NCBI GenBank assembly: GCA_964342575.1
Contig: CAYFGZ010000003.1
Location: 13,812-77,811, forward strand
Direction of reading: 5' to 3'
Source: GCA-002701455 sp964342575
GTDB taxonomy: Bacteria > Pseudomonadota > Alphaproteobacteria > Thalassobaculales > Thalassobaculaceae
Length of the DNA: 64,000 nt
Both the position numbers and the translations under genes were made by a program. Positions 26,415 through 34,436 of this stretch are shown here, piece by piece (position 1 is the stretch's first letter; each line of letters opens with the position of its first letter). The notes under the pieces are model-generated. The model saw only the letters and a list, made by a program, of their open reading frames with translations, was not told the origin of the DNA and made no database searches.

Positions 26415-27212
26415 GTGATAATGATAAAAGTTTTTATATTGGTAATTTTAGTTTACCTGTTGTTGGTAGCCGGGCTATTTGTCTTTCAACGAAATATTTT
26501 GTTTGTACCTGGCAAGGTGAAGCCCGAAACCGTTGGCACTTTAGTGCCGGAAATGCAGGAGGTATTTCTTCACACCTCGGATGGGCTGTCACTTACCTCG
26601 TGGTTTTATCGTGGTGAGCCGGATAAGCATATCATTATATACTTTCAAGGTAATGCAGGAACTATAAGAGATAGAGATTATAAGGCACGTTTTTTTATGG
26701 ACAGGGGGTATGGTGTTTTATTAGTGGGGTATAGAGGGTATGGAAAAAATCCCGGAAAACCAAGCGAATGGGGTTTAACGCTAGACGGCGAAGCTGCAAT
26801 TGAATTTGCAAAAAAGGAGGCTTTTACAACTGATAGAATTATTTTATACGGTGAATCACTGGGGACCGGAGTTGTCGTTAATCTGGCATCAAAAACCGAA
26901 GTGAATTCCATAATTTTGGAAGCTCCGTATACTTCTATCGAACATATAGCTAAGCATAGATATTGGTTTATTCCTGTTCGATATCTATTAAAGGATCGTT
27001 TTGATAGTATAAAAAAAATTGGGTCTATAAAAATTCCAGGCCTTGTATTGCATGGCGATCAAGACAGAGTAATTAGTGTCAGCTATGGAGAAGAATTATT
27101 TCAACACATGAATGAACCCAAGCAGTTTATAAAAGTTCCCGGTGGAAGACATAGTGATCTCTTTGATTATGGAGTGGGGGAGGAGATTATTAAATTTGTT
27201 GAAGGCATGTAA
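26415..27212 (+). CDS. Membrane-anchored alpha/beta hydrolase (BEM46/ABHD13-like)
   Basis: The 265-residue protein starts with one hydrophobic helix (residues 4-23) followed by FQRNILFVPGK, the usual start of this family. The catalytic triad is visible: Ser in YGESLGTG near residue 147, Asp in LHGDQDRVI near 217, and His in GGRHSDLF near 244. The oxyanion strand is YFQGNAG. The substrate is unknown. GTG at 26415 has AGG at a fair distance; ATG at 26421 is an alternative two codons on. Confidence 0.88.
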   Translation: MIMIKVFILVILVYLLLVAGLFVFQRNILFVPGKVKPETVGTLVPEMQEVFLHTSDGLSLTSWFYRGEPDKHIIIYFQGNAGTIRDRDYKARFFMDRGYGVLLVGYRGYGKNPGKPSEWGLTLDGEAAIEFAKKEAFTTDRIILYGESLGTGVVVNLASKTEVNSIILEAPYTSIEHIAKHRYWFIPVRYLLKDRFDSIKKIGSIKIPGLVLHGDQDRVISVSYGEELFQHMNEPKQFIKVPGGRHSDLFDYGVGEEIIKFVEGM

Positions 27213-27226
27213 GCCAAGATAGGTGA

Positions 27227-27634
27227 TTATTGAAATGCTTTATTTGCGGCGGCGAACGGGAGCAGAACACAATCATGTCGAGCCGTTACCGCCCTTACGG
27301 GTTCAAACATGGTCAAATCATCCCATGGAATAAATTTTTGGGTGCCACTTAGATAAGTTTTCAGGCTTTCGTATATAGAAACTAAGTCTTTAGGTTCGCA
27401 TCCCACTGATTGAACCGCTAACACCTCAGACGCAGCCTCACATAGTGCGCAGGCCCTCACATTTAAACCAATCGTTTTGATAATATTTTCTTCGATTGCA
27501 AAATCTATTGTAACTCTATCACCACAAAGAGGATTGCTTACCTTTGCTGTATATATTGGATTTTCAATTGGAATCCGCAATCGGGAGCTACGTGCAAACT
27601 TAATTATCTTTTCATGATAAAAGTTATCGGGCAT
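27227..27634 (-). CDS. IscU/NifU-like iron-sulfur scaffold protein
   Basis: The 135-residue protein has the three scaffold cysteines in NPLCGDRVTI (Cys37), RACALCEAASEVL and ARHDCVLLPF, and no NifU C-terminal domain. Such proteins hold a nascent Fe-S cluster for transfer. The gene is 4 bases downstream of the MocA-like fusion at the end of the molybdoenzyme maturation cluster. It may therefore serve the [2Fe-2S] CoxS-type subunit rather than general Fe-S supply. No iscS or iscA is adjacent. Confidence 0.87.
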   Translation of the reverse strand: MPDNFYHEKIIKFARSSRLRIPIENPIYTAKVSNPLCGDRVTIDFAIEENIIKTIGLNVRACALCEAASEVLAVQSVGCEPKDLVSIYESLKTYLSGTQKFIPWDDLTMFEPVRAVTARHDCVLLPFAAANKAFQ

Positions 27635-27638
27635 TAGA

Positions 27639-29312
27639 TTAACTATCCCCGCTAGATGATTGAGTTATAAAAGCTTTTAATTCTTCGGGAGTGTCGAGAT
27701 CCAATAATATGCTATCGTCTTTCATTTCAACTTCTATTACGTTTTCTGCGTACTCCTTGATTAAGCTCTTGGCACCTGTGTCTCCTTCAACAGTGGTTAT
27801 CTCATGAAAAAAGTTATGGCTGATAAGAACCGGGTTACCTCTTCGTCCATTCCATTTGGGGACGCATATTTCTTTGCTAGACGATGGGTCATAGGCATCA
27901 ATTAATTGGTTAATATGTGAAGCTTTTATTTCCGGCATATCTCCTAAACATATGATTACGGCCCGAGCTATTTTTTGTAATGTCCGCACGCCAATATTTA
28001 AGGATCGACTCAAGCCTTCTCTATAGTTAGCGTTGTAGGCAAACTTTATGGATAATCCCTTTAATGCTTGATGTATTTTCTCTGATTGGTAACCTGTCAC
28101 TATCGTGAGAGAATCTATTTTTGATTCGAGAATGTTTTCGGCAACGTGTCTAATCATTGGAACGTTGTTGATTGGAGCTAGTAATTTATTTTTTCTACCC
28201 ATCCGTCGAGATTGACCAGCACCTAATAATAAAGCGTGAATGCCTTTCCTAGAGTTAGAAATACAACTCGTTGACGCTGAAATATTCTTAGGTGAGTTTA
28301 GGCGACTTACTCTTGATCTGGGCAATGGTCTCGTGGGAATGTCTTTCAGCAGGCCTCCGGCTCCCATATCCATAATTACACCAGAATTTACCGGCATATC
28401 TGTAAAAACCCGTTGGAGAACCCAATCGAAGCCGTTGAGTTTTGGGGAACGTGCGCAACCAGGTATTCCAATTACGAACATATTGCCAAGGGAACCTATC
28501 AGGATTAAATTGCCTGGATCAACCGGCATGCCAAAATGCTCTATACTTCCCCCTGCCTTTTCTATTGCCGCTGGAACAACATCTCTCCTATCCACGATGG
28601 CAGATGCCCCAGCTATTAATGTAACTTCAACATTTTTGCTCATACAGTATTTTAGCTCTTTTGCTAAGGCGTCTATATCGTGGGTACAACGTCTTTCTTC
28701 AAAAAGTTCATTGCTTAGTTGCAATAATCTAGAATTCGTTACATCTTGGGTAGCGTCGAGCACAGACTCCTTTATGCCAGAGAGCTTTGTTTGAACTAGT
28801 ATAGTGTGTTTTTTGATGAACGGTTTAACTTCTATAATAGAAGATAGATCTGTAATGAACTGTTCTATCTTCGTTATTAAATCCTCGGACACAGCAAACG
28901 GAATTATCTTTAGTGTAGCAACCATTTGACCTTTGTTTACATAATGTAAAGGTGGTACTAAACCTAATGTTATCGCTTCATCAATGTTATTAAATGAGTT
29001 TACATGTTTAATTTTATAGGTAACCAGTCCTGGGCATTCGGCGTAAATATTGCAGCGACCCGTATGAGCAGGACCTTTGGAAAGATTGTTCCCTGTCAGT
29101 AGTGAACCAATTCTATCGGCCGCTACATCTTCTTCTATATCTCCATTTTCTAACTTAGCACAAATTAAAGTTATAAAGCCTTCATTCTTTAGAAGTAGAA
29201 TATCCTCCGGTGAAAGTTTTCTACCTTTTTTAAAGGTTTTTGTCTTTAAACGTATGCTGTGGGCGAGGATCCCATCGTCTATTTCGTCTATATTAAATTC
29301 ACCAAATAACAC
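27639..29312 (-). CDS. Molybdopterin-binding domain fused to MocA-like nucleotidyltransferase
   Basis: The 557-residue protein has two parts. Residues 1 to about 340 are a MoeA/MogA-like molybdopterin-binding region (AGASAIVDRRDVVPAAIEKAGG, then GMPVDPGNLILIG and GIPGCARSPKLNGFDW). Residues 360-550 are a MobA/MocA-type nucleotidyltransferase: ALLLGAGQSRRMGRKNKLLAP, VTGYQSEKI, ICLGDMPEI, RGNPVLIS and GDTGAKSLI. MocA makes the molybdopterin cytosine dinucleotide needed by CO-dehydrogenase-type enzymes, which are encoded nearby. Similar fusions occur in other alphaproteobacteria. Confidence 0.88.
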   Translation of the reverse strand: MLFGEFNIDEIDDGILAHSIRLKTKTFKKGRKLSPEDILLLKNEGFITLICAKLENGDIEEDVAADRIGSLLTGNNLSKGPAHTGRCNIYAECPGLVTYKIKHVNSFNNIDEAITLGLVPPLHYVNKGQMVATLKIIPFAVSEDLITKIEQFITDLSSIIEVKPFIKKHTILVQTKLSGIKESVLDATQDVTNSRLLQLSNELFEERRCTHDIDALAKELKYCMSKNVEVTLIAGASAIVDRRDVVPAAIEKAGGSIEHFGMPVDPGNLILIGSLGNMFVIGIPGCARSPKLNGFDWVLQRVFTDMPVNSGVIMDMGAGGLLKDIPTRPLPRSRVSRLNSPKNISASTSCISNSRKGIHALLLGAGQSRRMGRKNKLLAPINNVPMIRHVAENILESKIDSLTIVTGYQSEKIHQALKGLSIKFAYNANYREGLSRSLNIGVRTLQKIARAVIICLGDMPEIKASHINQLIDAYDPSSSKEICVPKWNGRRGNPVLISHNFFHEITTVEGDTGAKSLIKEYAENVIEVEMKDDSILLDLDTPEELKAFITQSSSGDS

Positions 29313-29329
29313 TTCACTTACTCACAAGG

Positions 29330-30028
29330 TTACAGACTTTCGCCTTTATCATGCAATACACTGGTCAATTGAGCTAGAATAGATATAGCGATTTCTGAAG
29401 GAGATATCGCTCCTATATCCAATCCTGCGGGGCCATGAATGCGCTGTAACATGTCATCTGTAAACCCTTTCTCCCGAAGTCGCGTGAGCCTTTGTGCGTG
29501 GGTGCGTCTGCTACCTAAGGAGGCTATATAAAACGCCGGTCCTTTCAAGGCTACTTCCAAAGCTGGATCATCTAACTTCGGGTCATGGGTCAAAGTTACG
29601 ACAGCTGTTCTGGTGTCGGGGGATAACTTCATAAGCGCGTCATCAGGCCAATCGTCTACAACTTTTGTATCTGGAAATCTACTTTCAGTTGCAAATGATC
29701 CTCTTGGATCAACTACAAAAACATCATAGCCGGCAACCGTCGCCATTGGAGCTAAGGCTTGAGAAATGTGAACTGCTCCTATTATTATTAGTCTTAAGGG
29801 GGGATTAAGTACGTGCACGAATAGCTCATCGTTTGAAATAAGGCGGCTTTTATTGTCTTTTATGCACGAGATGATTTCATCGAGTTGATGTTCCGCTATT
29901 TCTAGCCCTTCGCTTGGTGAATACTCTTTAATAATGACCTGCGCACCATCGATAATCCGGGTAACTATTGCTATAGGTATTTTTGCGGCCTCGGCTTTTA
30001 ATATATTGTCGAGTGTATTTCTTTTCAT
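29330..30028 (-). CDS. XdhC family protein, Rossmann-type (maturation factor)
   Basis: The 232-residue protein has an N-terminal region of about 75 residues and the XdhC C-terminal Rossmann domain: LRLIIIGAVHISQALAPMATVAGYDVFVVDPR, spanning about residues 78-109. Further blocks are FPDTKVV, VVTLTHDPKLDDPAL, YIASLGSRRTHAQRL and IHGPAGLDIGAISPSEIAISI. XdhC proteins hold and sulfurate the molybdenum cofactor and insert it into the hydroxylase. A second XdhC-family gene lies 5 bases upstream. Confidence 0.9.
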   Translation of the reverse strand: MKRNTLDNILKAEAAKIPIAIVTRIIDGAQVIIKEYSPSEGLEIAEHQLDEIISCIKDNKSRLISNDELFVHVLNPPLRLIIIGAVHISQALAPMATVAGYDVFVVDPRGSFATESRFPDTKVVDDWPDDALMKLSPDTRTAVVTLTHDPKLDDPALEVALKGPAFYIASLGSRRTHAQRLTRLREKGFTDDMLQRIHGPAGLDIGAISPSEIAISILAQLTSVLHDKGESL

Positions 30029-30033
30029 CGCGA

Positions 30034-30375
30034 CTAACTTTCCACACGTTCAATGAAAACGCGAACAGTCCCACCACATGCCAAACCAACTTCCCAGGCT
30101 TCTTCATTCGAAACACCAAATTCCAATAGACTTGGGCTTCCAGTATCCATAACTTTTAGTGCTTCCTTTACAACGGCGCCTTCTATACACCCTCCTGAGA
30201 CAGAACCAATAATTTCTCCCTTTTCATTAATTCCCAATTGGCTTCCCACCGGGCGAGGAGAACTTCCCCACGTATCAACTACCGTGGCTATAGCACTCTT
30301 TGAGCCATCGTCAATCCAATCAACAACAGTTTTTAAAACATTATCGGTCCCAGCAATCTCAGACGTTTTGGTCAT
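30034..30375 (-). CDS. XdhC/CoxI family protein, short N-terminal type
   Basis: The 113-residue protein is the XdhC/CoxI domain alone. It shows ATVVDTWGSSPRPVGSQL at residues 30-47, GSVSGGCIEGAVVKEA near 57-72 and GLACGGTVRVFIE near the end. In many proteins this domain is fused to the Rossmann part; here it is separate and followed 5 bases later by a full Rossmann-type XdhC protein. Both likely act in loading the cofactor of the CoxL-like subunit. It lies 22 bases after the CoxE-type gene. Confidence 0.88.
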   Translation of the reverse strand: MTKTSEIAGTDNVLKTVVDWIDDGSKSAIATVVDTWGSSPRPVGSQLGINEKGEIIGSVSGGCIEGAVVKEALKVMDTGSPSLLEFGVSNEEAWEVGLACGGTVRVFIERVES

Positions 30376-30397
30376 CTCTTATTTTCCTATGCATCTC

Positions 30398-31669
30398 TTA
30401 CTCCAAATTCCGTAATTTATCTAACCAAGGTGCCATTTCAAAGGATCTATTTTTTTTATCCGGTTGAAGGGCAACTGCAAGTTCTTCAAGGCTATCCAAA
30501 GAATGTACTGGGCGAAATTCATCAACGTGGGGGAGTATCTCTCTTACCCCAATTGCTTTGGGTGCAAATTCTTGGAACCTCAAAAGAGGGTTTAACCAAA
30601 TTAGCCGATGACAGGATTTTTGTAATCGGTCAATCTCTTTTCTCAAACCTATTCCCCCAGCTCGATCTAACCCATCAGTTACAAATAGCACAATTGGTGC
30701 AGTACCTAGAACCCTTCGGCTCCATTTTTGATTAAACTCCCGTATACAATCCCCAATTCGCGTCCCCCCGGACCAATCTACCACAGCTTTACTTGCACCT
30801 TGGAGAGCCTCATCGACGTCTTTATGGCGCAAAAAACGTGTCACATTAGTTAAGCGTGTCCCAAATAAAAAAGTGTGAACTTCTGGTCGTGCATTACTGA
30901 GTACATGCATAAAATGTAAAATCATCCTGGAATATTTAGTCATTGATCCAGATATATCACATATCGCGGTAACGGAAGGAGATTTTGATGTCCGACGCTT
31001 GTAGCGTAACGGGATATAATCGCCCCCATTACGAAGCGTGTCTAGTAGACTTTGGCGTAAATCTATCTTCCCATAAGTGTGAGCTTTAGAATACCGTCTA
31101 ATTGGAATTTCATTGACCGTGAGCTTCATCCGTGAGATGAGGAACCGCGCGTTTGAGACCTCCTCTGTTGACATGTTGTCGAAATCCATAGTCTGCAATA
31201 ATTCCGAGCTTGAATACGTCATAGTTGAATCCAAATCGATTTTTTGAGCCTCACGGTTTTGCCCGGTTGAGTCAGAGTCTTTGTTGGAATTTTGCAAGGC
31301 TTCTTGGACCCTACGATTAAGAGTATTTGGTTGCTCTGTACTCCCATTCGTCTTGAATGTAGGTAGGATCAATCCCATCATTTTTTCAAGTAATCGTGGG
31401 TTTTTCCAAAATATATGAAACGCTTGATCAAAAATTTCGTGCTGATCTTTACTGCTTACATAGGTGGCATGTAGCGCCCAGTAAAAGACACTCCTATCAC
31501 CTATACCAACCTTTGAAATTGCTTGTATTCCATCAATTATTTGCCTCGGACCAACTGGTAAACCGGCAGCTCTTAGTACCCTTCCAAAATGCATGATATT
31601 CTCGGATAGTCGACCCGTATCGGTATTATCTTCGCAAGGTTCATTTACGAGGCATTTGGTCACTAGCAC
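30398..31669 (-). CDS. coxE: CoxE-type VWA domain protein
   Basis: The 423-residue protein has a C-terminal von Willebrand A domain with the metal-site motif CDISGSMTKYS near residue 243, GGTRIGDC near 300 and LFVTDGLDRAG near 330. The N-terminal half is the CoxE/VWA-containing type with RFLISRMKLTVNEIPIRR. In the cox system CoxE works with the MoxR-like CoxD to build the copper-molybdenum or related active site. Here it overlaps the coxD-like gene by 7 bases. Confidence 0.9.
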   Translation of the reverse strand: MLVTKCLVNEPCEDNTDTGRLSENIMHFGRVLRAAGLPVGPRQIIDGIQAISKVGIGDRSVFYWALHATYVSSKDQHEIFDQAFHIFWKNPRLLEKMMGLILPTFKTNGSTEQPNTLNRRVQEALQNSNKDSDSTGQNREAQKIDLDSTMTYSSSELLQTMDFDNMSTEEVSNARFLISRMKLTVNEIPIRRYSKAHTYGKIDLRQSLLDTLRNGGDYIPLRYKRRTSKSPSVTAICDISGSMTKYSRMILHFMHVLSNARPEVHTFLFGTRLTNVTRFLRHKDVDEALQGASKAVVDWSGGTRIGDCIREFNQKWSRRVLGTAPIVLFVTDGLDRAGGIGLRKEIDRLQKSCHRLIWLNPLLRFQEFAPKAIGVREILPHVDEFRPVHSLDSLEELAVALQPDKKNRSFEMAPWLDKLRNLE

Positions 31670-32598
31670 TCTTCCGATTTTTTGTTGCGGATTGTAGAAA
31701 ACTCCGCACTGACCTGATTTAATAAGATATTTGCTTCATCCCCTTGAATTTTGGCAATATCATCTTGATATTTCAGCAGAATACCCAGTGTATTATCAAC
31801 GCCGGTCGGATTAAGTGAAAGATGATTCAACTGGATCAACGATTGTATCCAATCGATAGTTTCGGCAACTCCCGGATGTTTAAATAAATCCAGTTTTCTT
31901 AAACGTTGTACAAACGCAACCACTTGGTTGGTCAAAATTGTTGGTGCATCCGGAATTTTTATTCTTAAAATTTCCATTTCTCTTGCAGCGTCGGGATAAT
32001 CTAGCCAGTAATAAAAACAGCGCCTCTTTAAGGCATCATGTATCTCTCGCGTTCTATTCGAAGTTATAATCACAATGGGTTCTTCGGGAGCCTTTACAAT
32101 CCCACTCTCGGGTATTGTGATTTGATAATCTGAAAGGACTTCGAGCAGATAAGCTTCAAAGGGTGCATCTGTTCTATCCAGCTCATCTATTAATAAAATC
32201 GGAGGGCCTCCGGGGGTTCGTTCAAGTGCCTGCAGTAATGGACGTTTTATTAAAAACTTTTCAGAGAAAAGATCCTCAGCACTGCGAGCATCATCCAACT
32301 TTCCTCCCGCTTCTATAACTCGAATTTGTAACATTTGGCGGGAATAGTTCCATTCGTAAACAGCGGAGTTGACATCGAGACCCTCATAACACTGAAGTCG
32401 GATTAAGCGACGCTTCAATGTTTTAGCCAAAACTTTCGCTATTTCTGTTTTTCCAACGCCGGCCTCTCCCTCTAAAAATAAGGGGCGTTTCAACGATAGG
32501 GATAAATATAAAGCGGTTGCTAGGGAGTCGTCCGAAATATATCCACCATTTTTCAATAACTCTTTTGTATCTGAAACTGATTTGGGTAGTAACCGCAT
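31663..32598 (-). CDS. coxD: CoxD-like MoxR family AAA+ ATPase
   Basis: The 311-residue AAA+ protein has Walker A EGEAGVGKTEIAK near residues 43-55, Walker B ILLIDELDRTDAPFEAYLLEVLSD near 134-157, and sensor 1 VIITSNRTREIHDALKRRC. MoxR ATPases are paired with VWA proteins as chaperones for metalloenzyme maturation; CoxD is the member linked to molybdenum hydroxylases. It is the first gene of the maturation operon. Its start is 249 bases from the divergent nitroreductase gene. Confidence 0.9.
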   Translation of the reverse strand: MRLLPKSVSDTKELLKNGGYISDDSLATALYLSLSLKRPLFLEGEAGVGKTEIAKVLAKTLKRRLIRLQCYEGLDVNSAVYEWNYSRQMLQIRVIEAGGKLDDARSAEDLFSEKFLIKRPLLQALERTPGGPPILLIDELDRTDAPFEAYLLEVLSDYQITIPESGIVKAPEEPIVIITSNRTREIHDALKRRCFYYWLDYPDAAREMEILRIKIPDAPTILTNQVVAFVQRLRKLDLFKHPGVAETIDWIQSLIQLNHLSLNPTGVDNTLGILLKYQDDIAKIQGDEANILLNQVSAEFSTIRNKKSEEC

Positions 32599-32847
32599 GA
32601 ATTATATCTGGCTTCCATAAATTAAAATTAAATCGAAGGTTGGTCTTGAGATGCTAATTATCATCTATGAGAATAAGACCTAAATAGCTAACTAATCAAT
32701 ATACTCTGTGATTGCTTACGCTTTAGCTATCGGTTAGTCCATACTTTCGATATCATCAGAGTATTATATATATTTGATGATGGTATCTTCAATACAAGTA
32801 GTGAATCAATGTTTCTAATAAAGATATAAAAGGAATAGTATAGTTTC

Positions 32848-33561
32848 ATGAATACTCCACCTCTCATTCCCACTGACTTTCTTGATTTGAATCCAGTTGA
32901 AAAAGTTATTTCACAAAGACGCTCGTTAAGGGGCTTTCTTGATAAACCAGTCGATATATCCATCATAAAGCGTATTTTACAAATTTCAGGTAGAGCACCC
33001 AGCGGTACTAATATGCAACCCTGGAAAGGCCACGTTTTAACAGGAGCTGCGCTTAAATCTTTTGGAATTAGTTTGCAGGCTGTTTCTAATGATCCGAGTG
33101 CAAAGAATGAATCAGAGTTTTCTTATTATCCTGACGAGTTTTTCGAACCATATAAGAGCCGTCGCCGTAAGGTCGGCTGGGATCTATATGGACTTTTAGG
33201 AATAGAAAAGGGAGACTTCGCGAAAACTAAAGCGCAGCACGATCGGAATCTGATATTTTTTGACGCACCAGTTGGCATGATTTTTACTATTCATCGAGAT
33301 TTGAAAATTGGGAGTTGGCTGGATTTTGGTATGTTCCTTCAAAACGTTATGATATTGGCGAGAAGTCATGGCCTAGAAACGTGTCCACAAGCGGCTTTTG
33401 CACACTTTCATCGTACGATCCGACAACACGTGGCTGTAGGAGATGAAAATATCGTAGTCTGTGGTATGGCGGTTGGATACGCGGATTGGAGCCGTCCAGA
33501 AAATGCCTTAATTCCAGATCGGGAACCAATAGAAAATTACATAAATTTCCAAAGCGAGTAG
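32848..33561 (+). CDS. Nitroreductase family protein
   Basis: This 237-residue FMN-dependent oxidoreductase has the N-terminal flavin-binding pattern ISQRRSLRGFLDKPVD and GRAPSGTNMQPWKGHV. GSWLDFGMFLQNVMILARSHGLETCPQ lies near residues 151-177, and GMAVGYAD is near the end. The substrate is unknown. The gene sits on the plus strand between the CoxSLM-type genes and their maturation genes, which all run on the minus strand. Confidence 0.9.
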   Translation: MNTPPLIPTDFLDLNPVEKVISQRRSLRGFLDKPVDISIIKRILQISGRAPSGTNMQPWKGHVLTGAALKSFGISLQAVSNDPSAKNESEFSYYPDEFFEPYKSRRRKVGWDLYGLLGIEKGDFAKTKAQHDRNLIFFDAPVGMIFTIHRDLKIGSWLDFGMFLQNVMILARSHGLETCPQAAFAHFHRTIRQHVAVGDENIVVCGMAVGYADWSRPENALIPDREPIENYINFQSE

Positions 33562-33608
33562 GGTGCCTGATGAATTCTTAAACATTCAAAAAAGCTATTG
33601 TCGCAACG

Positions 33609-34403
33609 TTAACCAGCCGCCGCCACCGCTCTTTTAGCCATAGTAACGATCAAGCTCGCACGATAATCGCTCTGGGCGTGAATATCGGACATTAGGCCAT
33701 CAGGAGATATTTCGACCCCTTCAATGCTCGCCGAAGAAAAATTGTGAGATAATGCGTCCTCTAATTCAGATGCCCTGAAAACACCATCCTCTCCGGCACC
33801 TGTCACTGCAACGCGAGTTTCTGCTCCCCTTGTTGCCACAAACACGCCAACAAGGGCATATCGTGAGGCTGGATTTGGGAACTTCATATAACAGGCTTTC
33901 TCTGGGATAGAAAATTTTACTGACGTAATTAATTCGCCTTCGTCAAGAGCTGTATCGAACATTCCCGTGAAAAAATCATCCGCATGAATTTCACGTCGAT
34001 CCGTTACTATGTTAGCGTTCAGAGCAAGGCAGGCAGCCGGATAGTCGGCCGCTGGATCATTATTTGCAATAGATCCACCAATGGTACCTCTATTCCGGAC
34101 TTGAGGGTCGCCGATTCCCCTAGCAAGGTTAACTAACGCCGGAATATTCTTCGCTACCTGTTCTGACGACGCTACAGCGGAGTGCGTCGTCATTGCACCA
34201 ATTGAGAGCTCTTTGTCCATCGTGATAAAGCTTAAATCCGAAATGCCGGCAAGATCAATAAGGTCAGATGGTTGTGCCAGACGTTGTTTTAAAGTTGGCA
34301 GCAGCGTTTGGCCACCTGCCAAGTATGTTCCATCCGAAGCACCTTTATGGGCGTTGATGGCGTCACTAATACTGGACGCATTCTGGTAATTAAAATCATG
34401 CAT
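33609..34403 (-). CDS. coxM: CO-dehydrogenase-like medium subunit, FAD-binding
   Basis: The 264-residue flavoprotein subunit has both FAD motifs: TYLAGGQTLLPTLKQRL near residues 27-43 and RNRGTIGGSIANNDPAADYPAA near 100-121. It carries electrons from the [2Fe-2S] subunit to an external acceptor. It follows the large subunit by about 33 bases, giving the order S-L-M typical of form II enzymes. The M-S-L order marks form I CO dehydrogenases. Confidence 0.92.
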   Translation of the reverse strand: MHDFNYQNASSISDAINAHKGASDGTYLAGGQTLLPTLKQRLAQPSDLIDLAGISDLSFITMDKELSIGAMTTHSAVASSEQVAKNIPALVNLARGIGDPQVRNRGTIGGSIANNDPAADYPAACLALNANIVTDRREIHADDFFTGMFDTALDEGELITSVKFSIPEKACYMKFPNPASRYALVGVFVATRGAETRVAVTGAGEDGVFRASELEDALSHNFSSASIEGVEISPDGLMSDIHAQSDYRASLIVTMAKRAVAAAG

Positions 34404-34436
34404 AACTTAATCCTTTTTCATCAAATACCGTTCACT

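Noticed and set aside
28240..28794. 184-codon plus-strand frame
   Set aside because: It is antisense to the molybdopterin-binding/MocA fusion gene and shows no domain; the minus-strand gene explains the region.
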